In this document: piece by piece, positions 61,975 to 64,000 of the stretch | Layout of the letters: every line of letters starts with the position of its first letter | Position numbering within the stretch: position 1 is the stretch's first letter | NCBI RefSeq assembly: GCF_001028705.1 | Contig: NZ_CP011770.1 | Coordinates: 1,181,501 to 1,245,500, forward strand | Direction: 5' to 3' | Length of the DNA stretch: 64,000 nucleotides | Source of the DNA: Croceicoccus naphthovorans | GTDB taxonomy: Bacteria; Pseudomonadota; Alphaproteobacteria; Sphingomonadales; Sphingomonadaceae | The notes under the pieces: model-generated | Databases searched by the model: none | Seen by the model: only the letters and a program-made list of their open reading frames with translations | What the model was told of the DNA's origin: nothing | Translations under genes and position numbers: made by a program

Positions 61975-62733
61975 TTAGAACGAATCCTTCGCGCTGCGCA
62001 GCGCCGCGAAGGTTTCGACCGCGTCGCCGCCGCCCCAGCGCGCCTGCATGTCCGGATCGTCGGCGCGCAGGAACGGGTTCGTCTCGCATTCGCGGCTGAG
62101 GCGGGCAGGCACGGTCGGGTCACCGCGTGAACGACGCTCGGCGATTTCCTCGACATAGGTTGCCAGCGCGCGGTTCTCCGGGTCGGCGTGGGTCGCAAAG
62201 CGCACGTTCGATTCGGTATATTCGTGCGCGCAGTAGAGCAGCGTTTCGCCCGGCAGATCGCGTACGCGTTTAAGGCTTGCCCAGAATTGCGGCGCGGTCC
62301 CTTCGAACATGCGTCCGCAACCCAGCGCGAAGACGGCATCGCCGACGAAGGCGATGCCTGCCGATGGTACGTGATAGGCGCAGTGCCCAATCGTGTGTCC
62401 GCCAACGTCTATCACGGTCGCTTCGTGAGCACCGATCCTGACGGTATCGCCGCCAGCGACAGTGCGGTCGATAGCCGCGATTTTCGGCGCTTCGACTTCC
62501 GGCGCGGTGATGGTGCATCCGGTGGCAGCTTTGATCGCCTCGTTCCCGCCAGCGTGATCGGGGTGCCAGTGCGTGTTCCAGATCTGGGTGATCTGCCAGC
62601 CTTTAGCGGCCGCCTCGCGCAAATAGGCGTCGGCGTCGGGCGTATCGATACAGACTGTTTCGTTGCTGTCGGTGTCGTGCAGCAGATAGCCGTAGTTGTC
62701 GGACAGGCAGGGGAACTGGTGAACTTCGAGCAT
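61975..62733 (-). CDS. gloB: Hydroxyacylglutathione hydrolase (glyoxalase II)
   Basis: About 252 residues, metallo-beta-lactamase fold. It hydrolyses S-D-lactoylglutathione to glutathione and D-lactate in methylglyoxal detoxification. The metal motif THxHxDH is THWHPDHAGG; further ligands are in GGHTIGHCAY, FVGDAVFALGCGRMFEG and CAHEYTESN. GGAGG lies seven bases before ATG 62733. A GlcD-type FAD oxidase that could use D-lactate is 30 kb away. Confidence 0.94.
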   Translation of the reverse strand: MLEVHQFPCLSDNYGYLLHDTDSNETVCIDTPDADAYLREAAAKGWQITQIWNTHWHPDHAGGNEAIKAATGCTITAPEVEAPKIAAIDRTVAGGDTVRIGAHEATVIDVGGHTIGHCAYHVPSAGIAFVGDAVFALGCGRMFEGTAPQFWASLKRVRDLPGETLLYCAHEYTESNVRFATHADPENRALATYVEEIAERRSRGDPTVPARLSRECETNPFLRADDPDMQARWGGGDAVETFAALRSAKDSF

Positions 62734-62780
62734 GACGCCTCCTCTTGGCGTCACAGATAGGTGCTGGGCTTGGGGAATGC

Positions 62781-62816
62781 AAAAGGCCCGCCGACTCCAG
62801 GGGGAGCGGCGGGCCT
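62781..62816 (-). terminator. Rho-independent terminator of rpsA
   Basis: A 10-bp stem AGGCCCGCCG/CGGCGGGCCT (62784-62793 and 62807-62816), then TTTT on the minus strand. It lies ~90 bases past the rpsA stop, after two more hairpins (GGGCAGC/GCTGCCC around 62866-62883 and CACGGG/CCCGTG around 62838-62856). Confidence 0.85.
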
Positions 62817-62903
62817 GTCTGCTTTTGGCGGGGCCGTCACGGGCGTAAATCCCGTGATGCTCGACGGGCAGCTTGCGCTGCCCGCCACCGCCGACACTGC
62901 GGC

Positions 62904-64000
62904 TTAGTTCTTGCCCTTCAGCGCTTCGCCGAGGATGTCGCCCAGCGACGCGCCGGAATCGGACGAGCCGTACTGTTCCACGGCCTGCTTCTCTTCCGAG
63001 ATCTGGCGTGCCTTGATCGAGAAGTTCGGCTTTTTGGTGCGGTCGAAACCGATAACCATTGCGTCGACCTTCTGACCGGTCTGGAAGCGATCGGGACGCT
63101 GTTCGTCGCGGTCGCGGCCAAGGTCCGAACGCTTGATGAAGCCGGTTGCGCCATCGTCGCCGACCTGAACTTCGAGGCCGCCATCGCGGACTTCGAGAAC
63201 GGTGACGGTGACCACGTCGTTACGCTTGAGGCCCGATGCCGAGGCAGCGCCGTCAGCCGACGGGGCACCCTTTTCGAGCTGCTTCATGCCAAGGCTGATG
63301 CGTTCCTTGTCGGTGTCGACGTCCAGAACCACGGCCTGAACCTGCTCGCCCTTGCGGTGCAGGGCCAGCGCGTCTTCGCCGGAAATGCCCCACGCGATGT
63401 CCGACATGTGGACCATGCCGTCGACGTCGCCCGGAAGGCCGATGAACAGGCCGAACTCGGTCGCGTTCTTGACTTCGCCTTCGACGGTCGAGCCAACCGG
63501 GAACTTCTCTGCGAAATCGTCCCACGGGTTCGACTGGGCCTGCTTGAGGCCAAGGCTGATGCGGCGCTTGTCGGCGTCGACTTCCAGCACCATGACTTCG
63601 ACTTCCTGGCTGGTCGAGACGATCTTGCCGGGGTGGACGTTCTTCTTGGTCCAGCTCATTTCCGAAACGTGGACCAGGCCTTCGATGCCCGCTTCCAGTT
63701 CGACGAACGCGCCGTATTCGGTGATGTTGGTGACGGTGCCGGCCAGCTTCGCGCCGACCGGGTACTTCGCACCGACGCCGTCCCACGGATCCGATTCCAG
63801 CTGCTTCATGCCAAGGCTGATGCGCTGCGTTTCGGGGTTGATGCGGACGATCTGGACGGTGACGGTGTCGCCGATGTTCACCACCTCGTTCGGGTGGTTG
63901 ACGCGCTTGTAGCTCATGTCGGTGACATGCAGCAGGCCGTCGATACCGCCGAGGTCGACGAACGCACCGTAATCGGTGATGTTCTTGACGACGCCGTCGA
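62904..64000 (-). CDS. rpsA: 30S ribosomal protein S1, 5' part outside the window
   Basis: The visible ~365 codons are the C-terminal part and run off the right edge; the frame continues through the last bases. Four S1 RNA-binding repeats are recognisable, each with KxLxG...ITEYGAFVELE-type strands followed by a VHVSEMSW or VHMSDIAW turn and ISLGMKQL / ISLGLKQA ends. S1 brings mRNA to the 30S subunit. The gene ends DILGEALKGKN and has a multi-hairpin 3' UTR. The true start lies beyond position 64000. Confidence 0.95.
   Translation of the reverse strand, partial: DGVVKNITDYGAFVDLGGIDGLLHVTDMSYKRVNHPNEVVNIGDTVTVQIVRINPETQRISLGMKQLESDPWDGVGAKYPVGAKLAGTVTNITEYGAFVELEAGIEGLVHVSEMSWTKKNVHPGKIVSTSQEVEVMVLEVDADKRRISLGLKQAQSNPWDDFAEKFPVGSTVEGEVKNATEFGLFIGLPGDVDGMVHMSDIAWGISGEDALALHRKGEQVQAVVLDVDTDKERISLGMKQLEKGAPSADGAASASGLKRNDVVTVTVLEVRDGGLEVQVGDDGATGFIKRSDLGRDRDEQRPDRFQTGQKVDAMVIGFDRTKKPNFSIKARQISEEKQAVEQYGSSDSGASLGDILGEALKGKN

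Noticed and set aside
1..64000. CRISPR array, prophage, insertion sequence or secretion-system island
   Set aside because: No spacer-repeat series, integrase, transposase or structural phage genes were seen; the gene content is housekeeping and envelope-related.

Overview
The window is GC-rich, gene-dense DNA from an alphaproteobacterium, most likely order Sphingomonadales (Erythrobacteraceae or Sphingomonadaceae). This rests on the CckA and CpdR cell-cycle signalling genes, an alphaproteobacterial SOS box (GTTC-N7-GTTC) in front of recA, paired b and b' ATP synthase genes, a SapC-family gene, an EcfG-like promoter and a C-terminal family on the first gene that I associate with sphingomonads. 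It looks like ordinary chromosome. I see no phage, transposase, integrase, plasmid or CRISPR module, and the small genes share the codon character of their neighbours.

Layout. 1-2 kb: a lineage-specific hypothetical protein, a lipoprotein and an RlpA-like cell-wall protein. 2.0-2.8 kb: the only long gene-free stretch, rich in RNA-like hairpins on the minus strand. 2.8-7.4 kb: a minus-strand run, SDR > cfa > MATE > argG. 7.5-12.4 kb: a glycine-zipper envelope protein, azoR with a divergent HxlR regulator, rlmN, an outer-membrane barrel, and greB with an IalB-like gene. 12.4-23.2 kb: a soluble lytic transglycosylase, then plus-strand dapA, smpB, DUF2062, cckA, recA and alaS. 23.2-33.2 kb: a CPA2 antiporter, a GNAT-nitrilase fusion, icd, tRNA-Val(GAC), cpdR, an N-formylglutamate amidohydrolase, a predicted sRNA, sapC and a GlcD-type FAD oxidase. 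33-43 kb: a DEAD-box helicase, an FKBP, uvrD/pcrA, two related secreted proteins (one with an aromatic 11-residue repeat), rsmD, a pseudouridine synthase and ampG. 43-51.4 kb: a compact minus-strand series lapA-pyrF-hyp-GNAT-trpF-trpB-trpA-accD-folC, with purB upstream of it. 51.6-64 kb: a DMT transporter, NRDE, radC, the ydbH-ynbE-ydbL envelope-lipid operon, the F0 operon atpI-B-E-F'-F, a frameshifted PAS histidine kinase, gloB, and rpsA cut by the right edge.

Common themes. Peptidoglycan turnover is represented by RlpA, the lytic transglycosylase and AmpG. Envelope lipid handling is represented by Cfa and YdbH/YnbE/YdbL. CckA and CpdR both act upstream of CtrA, and a perfect CtrA-type box (TTAA-N7-TTAA) lies upstream of the glycine-zipper gene. 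Stress control is suggested by the SOS box, an EcfG-like promoter in front of the repeat protein, and a broken HWE-like kinase.

The least explained items are the predicted sRNA at 30606-30709 with its own promoter and terminator, the structured non-coding stretch at 2125-2640, and the stress-promoter-linked repeat protein with its shorter relative. All identifications come from reading the sequence; no database search or folding program was run.
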